Below are positions 36,443-44,608 of a DNA stretch of 64,000 nucleotides, piece by piece. The notes under the pieces are model-generated. The model had not been told where the DNA came from, searched no databases, and was given only the letters and a program-made list of their open reading frames with translations. The position numbers and the translations under genes are program-made. The DNA comes from Anaerosoma tenue. Its GTDB lineage: Bacteria; Actinomycetota; Coriobacteriia; Anaerosomatales; Anaerosomataceae. The stretch covers positions 1-64,000 of the forward strand of contig NZ_JALNTY010000001.1 in assembly GCF_023161965.1 (NCBI RefSeq). The letters run 5' to 3'. The first letter of the stretch is position 1. Each line of letters begins with the position of its first letter.

Positions 36443-36501
36443 CAGACCTCCTTCACCTCCCCACGACGATAATCGAACTTCAGGAGGGACGCCACAGACG
36501 G

Positions 36502-36529
36502 TTGACAGAAATACCCCTTGGGGTATACT
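36502..36529 (+). promoter_or_regulatory. Sigma-70-type promoter for trxA, covered by operator
   Basis: TTGACA at 36502-36507 is a perfect -35, and TATACT at 36524-36529 is a near-perfect -10, with a 16-base spacer. The inverted repeat at 36511-36526 covers the spacer and the start of the -10, so a bound repressor would block RNA polymerase. Confidence 0.85.
36511..36526. promoter_or_regulatory. CsoR/CstR-type operator 1
   Basis: ATACCCCTTGGGGTAT is an inverted repeat with perfect seven-base arms and a two-base centre, matching the C-tract/G-tract operators of the CsoR family. The likely repressor is encoded 1 kb away at 37503-37805. Matching sites lie at 37867 and 44848. Confidence 0.85.
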
Positions 36530-36566
36530 TGGCACTGTACGATGTCGTTCCGAGGAGGAGATATCC

Positions 36567-36890
36567 TTGAGCAGTACCGTCCGTGAGATAAGTGAATCGC
36601 AGTTCCAGGCTGAGGTCCTCGAGGCCGACAAGCCTGTGATCGTGGACTTCTGGGCGCCCTGGTGCGGCCCCTGCCGCATGGTGGCTCCCGAGCTGGAGAA
36701 GCTGGCGGGGCGTGTCGGTGACACCGCGGCGTTCGTTAAAGTGAACGTCGATGAGGCCCGCGATGTGGCCATGCGTTACGGGATCATGAGCATCCCCACC
36801 ATCGCGAAGTTCGAAGGTGGTAATCTGGTGACGCAGGTCGTTGGCGCGCGGGGCGCGGATGCGCTCGGCCGAGAGTTCGGTCTGGTCTAG
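36567..36890 (+). CDS. trxA: Thioredoxin
   Basis: A 107-residue cytoplasmic thioredoxin that reduces protein disulfides. The active site is WAPWCGPCRMV near residues 28-38, with the conserved cis-Pro in MSIPTIAKF and the buried Asp in VIVDFW. TTG 36567 follows CGAGGAGGAG at 36551-36560 with good spacing; the frame continues upstream through the promoter, so the shorter start is right. It is the first gene of trxA-fmdB-DUF302, controlled by the operator-covered promoter. A role in thiol or persulfide stress fits that control. Confidence 0.93.
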   Translation: MSSTVREISESQFQAEVLEADKPVIVDFWAPWCGPCRMVAPELEKLAGRVGDTAAFVKVNVDEARDVAMRYGIMSIPTIAKFEGGNLVTQVVGARGADALGREFGLV

Positions 36891-36897
36891 AGGCGCC

Positions 36898-37092
36898 ATG
36901 CCAACCTACGAACTGCACTGTGTCGACTGCGGGCACGTGTTCGATCGTTTCCTGATGCGCTTGCTGAAGGAGTCGGACAAGGTGTGTCCGGAGTGTGGCT
37001 CCACCCGGGTGGAGACCGGCGTTGGCGGCGGGTTCGCGCCGAAGCGTTCGGTCTCCAGCAGCGGGTGTGCGCCGCAAGGGGGGTTCGGCTGA
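36898..37092 (+). CDS. FmdB-type zinc-ribbon protein
   Basis: A 64-residue protein beginning MPTYELHCVDCGHVFDRF, the hallmark of the FmdB (CxxC-CxxC) zinc-ribbon family. The second pair is VCPECGS, and a Gly/Ser-rich tail with one more Cys follows. The gene starts seven bases after trxA. The function is not established; some members have been proposed as regulators of amidase or formamidase genes. Confidence 0.85.
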   Translation: MPTYELHCVDCGHVFDRFLMRLLKESDKVCPECGSTRVETGVGGGFAPKRSVSSSGCAPQGGFG

Positions 37093-37125
37093 GGCTAGCC
37101 GCACCGCCCGTGAGGCCGGTCCGAC

Positions 37126-37488
37126 ATGGTGGTGATGATGGATTTCACCTATAGACGGGAGGGGAGCAAGACCTTCCCGCAGATGGTCGAAGCCGTCGAG
37201 CGGTCTGTCCGCTCGCACGGCTTCGACGTCGTCAAGAGGCACGATCTGCAGGCCACGCTGGCGGCGAAAGGGTTCGAGATCCAGCCCCTGGTGGTGCTCG
37301 ACATCGCTGTCCCCGGTGGCGTGATGGACGTCTGCAAGATGCATGTGTATGCAGACGGTGACGCGGTGTGGGTGAGCGCGATCAGGCCGATCTCGCTCTG
37401 GAATGCCGAGGACGGGTGCACGGCGGGGGAGATAGCCGACCTGGACGCATCGGTGGCGGCACTGATCGACGCCGCGTGCGCCCTGTAG
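37126..37488 (+). CDS. DUF302 protein
   Basis: A 120-residue protein of the DUF302 family, with FPQMVEAVERSVRSHGFDVVK near the start followed by HDLQATLAAKGFE, the region that defines the fold. DUF302 genes are often found near sulfur-oxidation and thioredoxin-like genes, which fits the setting. The start could be ATG 37126, 37135 or 37138; none has a clear ribosome site. It is the last gene of the trxA transcript and ends 15 bases from the stop of the convergent repressor gene. Confidence 0.8.
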   Translation: MVVMMDFTYRREGSKTFPQMVEAVERSVRSHGFDVVKRHDLQATLAAKGFEIQPLVVLDIAVPGGVMDVCKMHVYADGDAVWVSAIRPISLWNAEDGCTAGEIADLDASVAALIDAACAL

Positions 37489-37502
37489 CGCGTCCGCGGA
37501 CC

Positions 37503-37805
37503 CTACTGGACGCAGCTCGAGTACTTCAGGAAGACCTTGATGGCCTCATCGATCAGCTCGTCCTTGTCGGTGACGCTGTCATCCACGAGGCAGGTCTTCA
37601 TCGAGTAGCCGATGATGTGCAGGCCCACCTGATTGAGCGCCGACTTGGCGGCCATGATCTGGGTGAGCACCGCCTCACAGTCCTTGCCCGATTCGATCAT
37701 GGTCTGGAGGCCCCGCACCTGACCTTCAAGCCGCTTGAGACGGTTGACGATCTTTCGGCGTTCTTCCTCGGTGGGGGTGAGGTTCGTGACCGGAGTCTGG
37801 CTCAT
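37503..37805 (-). CDS. CsoR/CstR-family repressor, CstR-like
   Basis: A 100-residue all-helical repressor of the CsoR/RcnR/FrmR/CstR family: RLKRLEGQVRGLQTMIES is the family core. The two sensor cysteines are Cys43 (GKDCEAVL) and Cys72 (MKTCLVD), 29 residues apart as in CsoR and CstR. The third copper ligand of CsoR, His four residues before the second Cys, is Ser68 here, so a thiol-based persulfide switch is more likely than Cu(I) binding. ATG at 37805 has AAGGAGCC upstream. Its promoter contains operator 2, implying autorepression. Confidence 0.88.
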   Translation of the reverse strand: MSQTPVTNLTPTEEERRKIVNRLKRLEGQVRGLQTMIESGKDCEAVLTQIMAAKSALNQVGLHIIGYSMKTCLVDDSVTDKDELIDEAIKVFLKYSSCVQ

Positions 37806-37863
37806 GAGGGGGCTCCTTGCGCGTACGAGGCTTCGGCGTAGAATCGAGTGAATGTTCGGCACA

Positions 37864-37892
37864 AATATACCCCTAGGGGGTATGTTGGGCAA
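37864..37892 (-). promoter_or_regulatory. Sigma-70-type promoter for the CstR-like repressor gene
   Basis: On the minus strand TTGCCC (37892-37887) and TATATT (37869-37864) are separated by 17 bases. Operator 2 fills the spacer. The start would lie near 37857, about 50 bases before the repressor ATG. On the plus strand, TATGTT at 37881-37886 may serve the transporter gene. Confidence 0.65.
37867..37883. promoter_or_regulatory. CsoR/CstR-type operator 2
   Basis: ATACCCCTAGGGGGTAT has seven-base arms ATACCCC and GGGGTAT with a three-base centre. It lies between the divergent repressor and CDF transporter genes and overlaps the repressor promoter, so both are likely controlled. Confidence 0.87.
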
Positions 37893-37904
37893 GTCGGAGG
37901 GGCA

Positions 37905-38843
37905 GTGGGTTACACCCAGTCCAAAGGCAGAGGCGTCAGTCGTACCCGGGCGGTCCGTCGGGTCTTGTGGTGGGTGCTCGCTCTCAACGTGGCAGTGGCT
38001 GTGGCGAAGCTCTTCTACGGCGTCCTCATCGACTCCGTTTCCATCACGGCCGACGGGTTCCATTCCCTGTTCGATGGCACCTCCAACGTCATCGGTCTCA
38101 TCGGACTGAGCGTCGCGGCGCGGCCTGCCGATCGGAGCCATCCGTACGGACACGCCAAGTTCGAGACGTTCGCCTCGGCGGCCATCGGAGCGATGTTGAT
38201 GCTCGCGGCGTGGCGTGTGGGCTCCTCGGCCTTCGAGCGGCTGCAGAACCCCGGCAGCGGCCCGTCCGTCGATACGGTGAGCTTCGTGATCATGGTCGCC
38301 ACGCTCGTGGTGAACATCGTGGTGACCACGCTCGAGCGACGGGCCGGGCGGCGGCTCGGCTCGGATGTGCTGCAAGCCGATGCGAGCCACACGGCCAGCG
38401 ACGTGCTGGTGACCGTGAGCGTCATCGGCGGGCTTGTGGCGGTGCGTCTGGGCTACCCCATCGCCGACCCGCTCCTCGGGCTCGTCGTATCGGCGTTCAT
38501 CGTCGTTACAGGGCTGCGCGTCCTCGCGTCGGCGGGAGAGACATTGGCGGACACGGCGCAGATCGATCCGGCGGACGTGTGCGCGTTCGTACTGGAGCTG
38601 GACGGCGTGCGGGGCTGCCACGATGTGCGCACGCGGGGGAGCGAGAGCGGGGTGTATGTCGACCTCCACGTGCAGGTGGACCCGACGATCACGGTGGCTC
38701 AGGGACACGCGATCGCCGAGCGGGTCGAGGAGGCGATCGGCAACGGCTTCGACGAGGTCGTGGACGTGATCGCGCACCTCGAGCCGCTCGACGAGTACCA
38801 GATGCGCAAGACCGAGCGGCAGGAACGGGACGGCTTGCTGTGA
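37905..38843 (+). CDS. CDF-family cation efflux transporter
   Basis: A 312-residue cation-diffusion-facilitator, an inner-membrane metal/proton antiporter of about six helices. The metal-site pairs are in SITADGFHSLFDG (Asp, His, Asp of helix 2) and DASHTASDV (Asp, His, Asp of helix 5). The cytoplasmic ferredoxin-like domain is at about 215-300 with YVDLHVQVDPTITVAQGHAIAERVE as the core, divided here by its strand break. GTG 37905 with GGAGG at 37896-37900 is the start; a longer frame would place operator 2 inside the coding region. The metal is not predictable. Confidence 0.87.
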   Translation: MGYTQSKGRGVSRTRAVRRVLWWVLALNVAVAVAKLFYGVLIDSVSITADGFHSLFDGTSNVIGLIGLSVAARPADRSHPYGHAKFETFASAAIGAMLMLAAWRVGSSAFERLQNPGSGPSVDTVSFVIMVATLVVNIVVTTLERRAGRRLGSDVLQADASHTASDVLVTVSVIGGLVAVRLGYPIADPLLGLVVSAFIVVTGLRVLASAGETLADTAQIDPADVCAFVLELDGVRGCHDVRTRGSESGVYVDLHVQVDPTITVAQGHAIAERVEEAIGNGFDEVVDVIAHLEPLDEYQMRKTERQERDGLL

Positions 38844-39853
38844 CGGCCCGTGAACGAGAGACGGCAGCGGGCCGGCGCGCCGAGGGATACACGCTGGTGA
38901 TCCTCGCCGCATTCTGTTGGGCCGGCGGGGGGCTTCTCGCGAAGTGGCTGTTCTCGGCGGCGGGTCCCGAGACCGCGGGATGGCCGTTCCCGCCGATGGG
39001 GATCGAAGTCGACCCCCTCATATTGTCGGCGGCTCGCGCGCTGGTGTCCTTCTCCGTGGCCTTCGTCTACCTGTCGGCGCGGCGGCGTCACCTGCTCCGC
39101 GTGCGGGTGCGGGACCTGCTGTTCCTTGCGGCGTTCGGCGTGTTCGGGCTTGCGATGGTGCACTTCGCCTACTTCAAGGCGATATCGCTTACCGGGGTCG
39201 CCACTGCGATCCTGCTCGAGTATCTCGCGCCGGTGATCGTGCTGGTGTTCTCGGTGACCTTGCTGGGGGAGCGGCTGACCCTGGCTCTGCCCACCGCGGT
39301 CTTCCTGAGCGTCTCCGGCTGCGCGCTGATGGTGGGGGCCTTCGGTGCCGAAGGCATCGTGGTGCCGCGTGACGGGCTGCTGTGGGGGCTTGCGTCGGCT
39401 GTCTTCTTCGCCACGTATTCCTTGATGGGCAAGTACGCCGCAGGCAGGTTCGCGCCCTGGACCTTGCTCACGTATGGTCTCGGTGCGGCGGCGGTGTTCT
39501 GGATGGTGGTGCTGGGAGGTCCGGGAGAGATCATCGCGCTGCTATCTGACGCTCGAACCGCTGTCGCCGTGGTGGTCATGTCGGTGGTGAGCACCGTGAT
39601 ACCGTTCGGAGCGTTCCTCAAGGCGCTCACGCTCATCGAGGCGACCCAGGCGTCGGTGACCTCCACCATGGAGCCGGTGATCGCCGGCGTGGTGGCCTGG
39701 TTCACCTTCGGCGAGCATCTGACGCCGCTGCAGCTGTTCGGCGGCCTGCTGGTGATCGCGGCTGTGATGCTCTCGCAGGCGCGAACACGCGTGCCGGCGG
39801 AGATGCCGGTGGTCGAGACGGACCCGCCTGACGGCCTCGAAGACGGCTCATGA
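38840..39853 (+). CDS. EamA/DMT-family transporter
   Basis: A 337-residue membrane protein with ten predicted helices arranged as two EamA repeats (about residues 15-160 and 180-315). Hallmarks are FAYFKAISLTGVATAILLEYLAPV in the first repeat, split by the helix break, and ATQASVTSTMEPVIAGV in the second. It probably exports a small metabolite or amino acid. GTG 38840 overlaps the CDF stop by four bases, so it is translationally coupled to the metal transporter. The sigma-54 promoter of rpoN follows seven bases after its stop. Confidence 0.87.
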   Translation: MTARERETAAGRRAEGYTLVILAAFCWAGGGLLAKWLFSAAGPETAGWPFPPMGIEVDPLILSAARALVSFSVAFVYLSARRRHLLRVRVRDLLFLAAFGVFGLAMVHFAYFKAISLTGVATAILLEYLAPVIVLVFSVTLLGERLTLALPTAVFLSVSGCALMVGAFGAEGIVVPRDGLLWGLASAVFFATYSLMGKYAAGRFAPWTLLTYGLGAAAVFWMVVLGGPGEIIALLSDARTAVAVVVMSVVSTVIPFGAFLKALTLIEATQASVTSTMEPVIAGVVAWFTFGEHLTPLQLFGGLLVIAAVMLSQARTRVPAEMPVVETDPPDGLEDGS

Positions 39854-39859
39854 CCTACG

Positions 39860-39875
39860 TGGTACGCTGTTTGCT
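39860..39875 (+). promoter_or_regulatory. Sigma-54 promoter of rpoN
   Basis: TGGTACGCTGTTTGCT matches the -24/-12 consensus (TGGCAC, five bases, TTGCW) at all defined positions but one (C to T). GG and GC are exactly ten bases apart. A start near 39886 leaves a short leader before the rpoN ATG at 39900, implying autoregulation. Confidence 0.7.
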
Positions 39876-39899
39876 GGAGCGCCGACCCGCGGGGGCCCC

Positions 39900-41291
39900 A
39901 TGGACCTCACCCAACACCCAGAGCTACGGCAGAAAGTCACCCTCTCACCCCAGGTCTACCAGGGGCTGAGCATCCTCGCCATGCCCGTGGCGGAGCTTCA
40001 CACGCTCATCGAGAACGAGATCCTGGAGAATCCCGTCCTCGAGGTGGAGGAGGATGACTACGAGTCCGTCGAGAGCGAGGAGCGGCTCGAGACCTCCGAG
40101 GAGGAGCGGGCCTGGGACGAGTGGCTCGACCAGTACGAGGAGCTCGAGCGGATGGACGGTCCCTCCACGCGCGAGCCCGTGGCCGATGATGTGAACACAG
40201 AGGAGTTCGTGGGCGGTGTGGTGTCGTTCACGGAGTACCTTCTCGAGCAGCTCGCGATGATGGATATCGATGACGACCTCGAGGTCGCCGCCAAGGCGGT
40301 GATCGGATCGCTGGATGGCGATGGCTTCTTCGTGGGGACCGAGGACGAGATCGCCGCGATCGCCGGAGTCACGCTCGAGGTCGCGGTGCAGGCGCTGGGG
40401 GTCGTCCAGCAGCTGGATCCCCCGGGCGTGGGCGCCCGGTCCGTACCGGAGGCCTTGCGCATACAGGCTGAGACGGTGGGGCTCGACACGCCGCTTCTGC
40501 TCGCGACGGTCGACGGCCATCTCGATGACGTGGCTGCGAGCCGGTACAAGAAGATCGCGCGCGCATTGGGAAGCGATGAGGCGTCGGTGCGGGAGACGGT
40601 CGAGATGCTCCGGACCCTGAACCCCCGGCCGGCGGGCGCGTTCTCGCCCGGTTCGGCGCCGGCGTACGTGGTGCCGGATGTGACCGTCAGACGATTCGAC
40701 GACGAGTGGCTCGTGCTGCCCAACACCGAGGCGGTGCCAGGGCTGCGCGTGAACTCGCGCTATCGCTCGCTGCTGCGCTCCGACTCATCGGCAGACGACG
40801 AGACCCGTCGCTATCTCAAGGACAAGGTCCGTCAGGCTGAGAGCTTCATGCGCAACGTGGACCGGCGGCGGGACACGGTAAGCCGGATCGCCGAGATCGT
40901 GCTCGAAGTGCAGCGCGACTTCTTCGAGGACGGGCAGGGTGATCTGCGCCCGCTGCGCCTCGAGGACGTGGCGGTGGAGCTGGGCGTCCACCTCTCCACG
41001 GTGAGCAGGGGCGTGACCGGCAAGTACATGGCTACTCCGTACGGGCTGTTCGAGCTCAAACACTTCTTCTCGGGGGGCTACCGCACCTCGACAGGGATGG
41101 ACGTGGCCGCCACCACCGTCAAGAAGCGCCTGAAGGAGCTCCTTGAGGCCGAGGACCCGGAGAAGCCGATGTCGGACCAGCGTCTCGCCGACGCCCTCTC
41201 GGAACAGGGAGTGGACGTGGCGCGGCGGACGGTGGCCAAGTACCGGGAGGAGCTCGGGGTCGAGCCTTCGTGGGCGAGAAAGCGGCGATGA
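39900..41291 (+). CDS. rpoN: RNA polymerase sigma-54 factor
   Basis: A 463-residue sigma-54, which binds core polymerase and -24/-12 promoters and needs an ATP-driven activator. The N-terminal activator-contact region starts TQHPELRQKVTLSPQVYQGL, and an acidic region follows (about 50-100). The central core-binding part contains LDPPGVGARSVPEAL and LRTLNPRPAGAFS. The C-terminal DNA-binding domain ends with the RpoN box ARRTVAKYREE near residue 440. It is rare in Actinomycetota-like genomes. ATG 39900. The kinase gene overlaps its stop by four bases. Confidence 0.95.
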   Translation: MDLTQHPELRQKVTLSPQVYQGLSILAMPVAELHTLIENEILENPVLEVEEDDYESVESEERLETSEEERAWDEWLDQYEELERMDGPSTREPVADDVNTEEFVGGVVSFTEYLLEQLAMMDIDDDLEVAAKAVIGSLDGDGFFVGTEDEIAAIAGVTLEVAVQALGVVQQLDPPGVGARSVPEALRIQAETVGLDTPLLLATVDGHLDDVAASRYKKIARALGSDEASVRETVEMLRTLNPRPAGAFSPGSAPAYVVPDVTVRRFDDEWLVLPNTEAVPGLRVNSRYRSLLRSDSSADDETRRYLKDKVRQAESFMRNVDRRRDTVSRIAEIVLEVQRDFFEDGQGDLRPLRLEDVAVELGVHLSTVSRGVTGKYMATPYGLFELKHFFSGGYRTSTGMDVAATTVKKRLKELLEAEDPEKPMSDQRLADALSEQGVDVARRTVAKYREELGVEPSWARKRR

Positions 41292-42811
41292 TCATGCGCG
41301 GGCGGGGATCCGGACACGAACGGCGTGTCACGCGGCCGGGTGAGGCGGTGCGGCACGATGTGGTGCTGATCGTCCTGCTCCTCGCCATGGTGACTGCGCT
41401 GCACCTGTTCACCACGAGCGCCCCTGAGATGATGTCGGTACACCTGCTGTACCGCAAGCTCTACTACGTGCCGATCATCTACGCCGGTTTCGTGTTCGGA
41501 TGGCGCGGGGGCCTCATCGTGGCCGTTGCCGCGTCACTGCTGTTCGGTCCGCATGCCCACACGTCCATGGGCGGACTCGTGGGTCCTCACGTCGACAACC
41601 TGTACGAGATGGTGATGTTCCTCGCGGTCGGCTTCCTGTTCGGATGGTTGCGCGACCTCGACGAGCGCAAGGCCTTCGACCTCCGGCGTGTCAGCCTCGA
41701 GCTCGAGGACGCCTACCACACGCTGGAGGAACGGGCGATTCAGCTCGTCACGATCCAGCACTACATGCAGGCCATCCTGCAGTCGATCACGTCGGGGGTC
41801 ATCACAGTAGGCCCCGACGGCTCGGTGGCGACCGTCAACAGTGCCGCTGAGCGTGCGCTCGGCATGAGCGAGGACGAGATGGTGCCCAGGCGGCTGGGCG
41901 CGTTGTTCAGGGACGGCGGCGGTCTCGACGCCGCGTTGCGCCACGTCCTGCGGGGTATCGCCGACAGGCTCGTGAGCGAGACGACGCTGGAGACCATGAG
42001 CGGCAAGACGTTGCACGCGCGCGTGTCCATCGCGCGCATGAGGGACGACCAGGGGCGGGTTCTCGGCGCGGTGGTGAGCATCGAAGACGTCTCCGAGGTG
42101 CGCGCGCTCACCGACCAGCTGATCCGCGCCGATCGGCTTGCGGCGATGGGCGAGCTGACGGCAGGCGTGGCGCATGAGGTGCGCAACCCGCTTGGGATCA
42201 TCAAGGCGTCGGTGCAGCTGGTAGAGGAGTCGGGCGGGGACCCCAAACGCATGGCCGAGGTCACCCGCGTCATCAAGCAGGAGATCGACCGCCTCGACCA
42301 CGTGATCAAGGCGCTCCTCGACTTCGGGCGCCCCTCGGCTCCTGCGCTGCGTCCGACAGACGTGGGCGCCGTGCTGGACGACGTGGTCCTCTTCACCCGG
42401 CGGTTCGCGCGTGAGGCCAGCGTGGCGATCGAGGTGGAGCGCGCCGAGGGCCTGTCACCCGTGATGGCCGACGCGGACCAGCTCAAGCAGGTGCTCGTCA
42501 ATCTCGTCTCCAACGCCGTACAGGCCATGGGCGAGACCGGTGGCACGATCCGTGTCACCGCCTACGACGACGCGCGCGACGTGTACATCTCGGTCGCCGA
42601 CTCGGGTCCCGGGATGGCCCCGGAGGTCATGGAGAAGGTGTTCGACCCGTTCTTCTCCACGCGCGACGGCGGTACCGGCCTCGGGCTCACCATCGTGCAT
42701 CGCATCATCGACCAACACGGGGGCCACATCGAGGTCGCGAGCGCACCGGGTGCGGGGACCACGTTCACCGTGGCCCTCCCGGTTGCGAAGGAGAGAGGGG
42801 AAAGCCGATGA
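41288..42811 (+). CDS. Membrane sensor histidine kinase, NtrB/AtoS-type
   Basis: A 507-residue kinase. Residues ~20-125 hold about four membrane helices with small loops, a possible membrane-signal sensor. A PAS domain follows (about 160-275, ITSGVITVGPDGSVATVN). The dimerisation helix carries the phosphorylated His in GVAHEVRNPLG near residue 295. The ATPase domain shows the N-box NLVSNAVQAMGE, DSGPGM, and GGTGLGLTIV. ATG 41288 overlaps the rpoN stop (ATGA); GTG 41270 is an alternative. The partner is the activator encoded next, overlapping by four bases. Confidence 0.92.
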   Translation: MIMRGRGSGHERRVTRPGEAVRHDVVLIVLLLAMVTALHLFTTSAPEMMSVHLLYRKLYYVPIIYAGFVFGWRGGLIVAVAASLLFGPHAHTSMGGLVGPHVDNLYEMVMFLAVGFLFGWLRDLDERKAFDLRRVSLELEDAYHTLEERAIQLVTIQHYMQAILQSITSGVITVGPDGSVATVNSAAERALGMSEDEMVPRRLGALFRDGGGLDAALRHVLRGIADRLVSETTLETMSGKTLHARVSIARMRDDQGRVLGAVVSIEDVSEVRALTDQLIRADRLAAMGELTAGVAHEVRNPLGIIKASVQLVEESGGDPKRMAEVTRVIKQEIDRLDHVIKALLDFGRPSAPALRPTDVGAVLDDVVLFTRRFAREASVAIEVERAEGLSPVMADADQLKQVLVNLVSNAVQAMGETGGTIRVTAYDDARDVYISVADSGPGMAPEVMEKVFDPFFSTRDGGTGLGLTIVHRIIDQHGGHIEVASAPGAGTTFTVALPVAKERGESR

Positions 42812-44157
42812 ATGGTCGTGTGCTGATAGCCGACGACGAGAAGAACATGAGATGGGTGCTGAGCCAGGCGCTCGAGGCGGAGGGCTACGAGGTGGTGGAG
42901 GCGGTCGACGGCAAGGAGGCGCTGTCGGCTATAGCGGAGCAGGAGCCGGGGCTGCTCATCCTCGATCACAAGATGCCCGCGCCCGACGGCATGGAGGTGC
43001 TCCGGCGGCTGCGCGCGAAGGGTCATCGGTTCCCCGTGATCATGCTCACGGCGCATGGCAATGTGCAGACGGCTGTAGAGGCGATGAAGGCTGGCGCCAA
43101 CGAGTACCTCACCAAGCCGTTCGACCTGGACGAACTGAAGCTGGGTATCGAGAAGGCGCTCAGGGTGGAGGCGCTCGCTGCCGAGGTGGACCGGCTGCGG
43201 GCCGAGCTCGATCGGGACTGGGACATCGAGGGCATCGTGGCCGCCGACCCCACCATGCTCGAACTCCTCGGCACGATCGAGAAGGTGGCGCCGACGAACG
43301 CCACCGTCATGGTCTACGGCGAGTCGGGCACCGGTAAGGAGCTCGTCGCCCGAGCGCTTCACCGTCTCTCGGGACGGTCGGCCAAGCCGTTCATCTCGAT
43401 CAGCGCAGGGGCGTTGCCGGAGACGCTGCTCGAGAGCGAGCTCTTCGGTTATGAGAAGGGTGCGTTCACGGGCGCCACGACCGCCAAGCCGGGACGTTTC
43501 GAGATGGCCAACGGCGGCACCCTGTTCCTCGATGAGATCGGCGACATCACTGCGGCGGTGCAGGTGAAGCTCTTGCGCGTGCTGCAGGAGCGCACCTTCG
43601 AGCGCCTCGGCGGGACCCGCAGTATCGAAGTCGATGTGCGGGTCGTGGCCGCGACCAATCGCGACCTGCAGCAGCTGATCGCTGAAGGCGCCTTCCGCGA
43701 GGACCTCTTCTACCGGCTGAACGTGGTGCCGCTCACCATCCCGCCGCTCCGGAAGCGGCAGGCGGACATACCGCCGCTTGTCGCCCACTTCCTGGAGAAG
43801 TTCGGTGCCGGAGAGCGCACCATCTCACCGCAGGCCATGGAGGCGCTCGTCGCCTATCAGTGGCCCGGCAACGTGCGGGAGCTCGAGAACACCATGGAGC
43901 GGGTGACGATCCTGTCCCACAGCGATGTGATCGAGGCGGAGGACCTGCCCGCCGAGGTGCGTGCCGGCGTCGGCCTTGCGGGGGCGGGCACGCGGTGCTT
44001 CGTCCTCCCCGAGGACGGTCTCGACCTGGAGGAGACCGAGCTCGACTTCATCCGTCAGGCGCTGGAGCGAGCGGGGGGCAACGTCCCCAAAGCGGCGAAG
44101 CTGCTGGGGCTCACCACCAAGACCCTCGAGGTGAGGATGGAGCGGTACGGCCTGTGA
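42808..44157 (+). CDS. Sigma-54-dependent response regulator, NtrC-type
   Basis: A 449-residue enhancer-binding activator. The receiver domain (1-120) has DDEKN, the phosphorylated Asp near 52 in ILDHKMP and the Lys in LTKPF. The AAA+ domain (about 145-370) has Walker A GESGTGKE, the sigma-54 contact loop GAFTGA near residue 220, and Walker [13 protein letters not shown] Fis-type helix-turn-helix ends the protein ([23 protein letters not shown], read across the turn). With rpoN and the kinase it forms one translationally coupled operon. The nearest predicted target promoter is 43 bases downstream. Confidence 0.95.
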   Translation: MNGRVLIADDEKNMRWVLSQALEAEGYEVVEAVDGKEALSAIAEQEPGLLILDHKMPAPDGMEVLRRLRAKGHRFPVIMLTAHGNVQTAVEAMKAGANEYLTKPFDLDELKLGIEKALRVEALAAEVDRLRAELDRDWDIEGIVAADPTMLELLGTIEKVAPTNATVMVYGESGTGKELVARALHRLSGRSAKPFISISAGALPETLLESELFGYEKGAFTGATTAKPGRFEMANGGTLFLDEIGDITAAVQVKLLRVLQERTFERLGGTRSIEVDVRVVAATNRDLQQLIAEGAFREDLFYRLNVVPLTIPPLRKRQADIPPLVAHFLEKFGAGERTISPQAMEALVAYQWPGNVRELENTMERVTILSHSDVIEAEDLPAEVRAGVGLAGAGTRCFVLPEDGLDLEETELDFIRQALERAGGNVPKAAKLLGLTTKTLEVRMERYGL

Positions 44158-44199
44158 TCCCGGGATGCAGGTCACGTTGTGGATGCGGATGCGCGTCCT

Positions 44200-44215
44200 T
44201 GGCACGTCGCTTGCA
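44200..44215 (+). promoter_or_regulatory. Sigma-54 promoter, perfect consensus
   Basis: TGGCACGTCGCTTGCA fits TGGCAC-N5-TTGCW at every defined position. I saw no other perfect match on this strand of the window. The expected start near 44226 precedes GGAG at 44247-44250 and GTG 44258. A palindrome ATCCCGGGAT at 44157-44166 lies about 63 bases upstream of that start and is a possible activator site. Confidence 0.85.
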
Positions 44216-44257
44216 CCTCGGGCGACGTACGGCCGAGCGACTCGCTGGAGCAACCCT

Positions 44258-44608
44258 GTGAAGCATCTGCGTACCTACAAAGTGGTCGCCCTTGCAGCTG
44301 TCGCTCTGCTCGCCGTCACCGTGGCAACCGTGTCAGCCGTGAATCATGCGTCGGAGCACGCCGGCTGCGCGGTACTCACCCCCTTCAGCGGCAGCACCAT
44401 CGCCACGTCGCTCATCGTCCTGGCGGTTGCCGGGCGGGCGCTCATGCGGCAGCGCAGGACCGGGTCGGACGGGCTTGACGAGCGCACGGAGCGGCACGCG
44501 TGCGGTTCGTGCGGTCATGAGGTCTACGGCGCGTGGCGCATGTGTCCCTACTGTGGCGCGATGCTTGAGAGCGGCAGACGGATCGATGGAAGCGAGGTCG
44601 GCTCATGA
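44258..44608 (+). CDS. Two-helix membrane protein with C-terminal zinc ribbon
   Basis: A 116-residue protein with two membrane helices (about residues 7-26 and 45-62) and a cytoplasmic zinc ribbon: HACGSCGHEV and MCPYCGAML. A loop with Glu-His and Cys (SEHAGCAV) lies between the helices. GTG 44258 after GGAG is chosen; an earlier in-frame ATG at 44165 lies upstream of the sigma-54 promoter and would be left off the transcript. The HMA gene overlaps the stop by four bases. The function is unknown, but its promoter makes it the first predicted target of the adjacent activator. Confidence 0.75.
   Translation: MKHLRTYKVVALAAVALLAVTVATVSAVNHASEHAGCAVLTPFSGSTIATSLIVLAVAGRALMRQRRTGSDGLDERTERHACGSCGHEVYGAWRMCPYCGAMLESGRRIDGSEVGS

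Noticed and set aside
37848-37904. Longer N-terminus for the CDF transporter starting at 37848
   Set aside because: It would translate through operator 2 and the promoter; GTG 37905 has GGAGG at the right distance.
44165-44257. Longer N-terminus for the zinc-ribbon membrane protein starting at 44165
   Set aside because: The sigma-54 promoter lies inside this stretch and the added residues do not look like coding sequence; GTG 44258 has a ribosome site.
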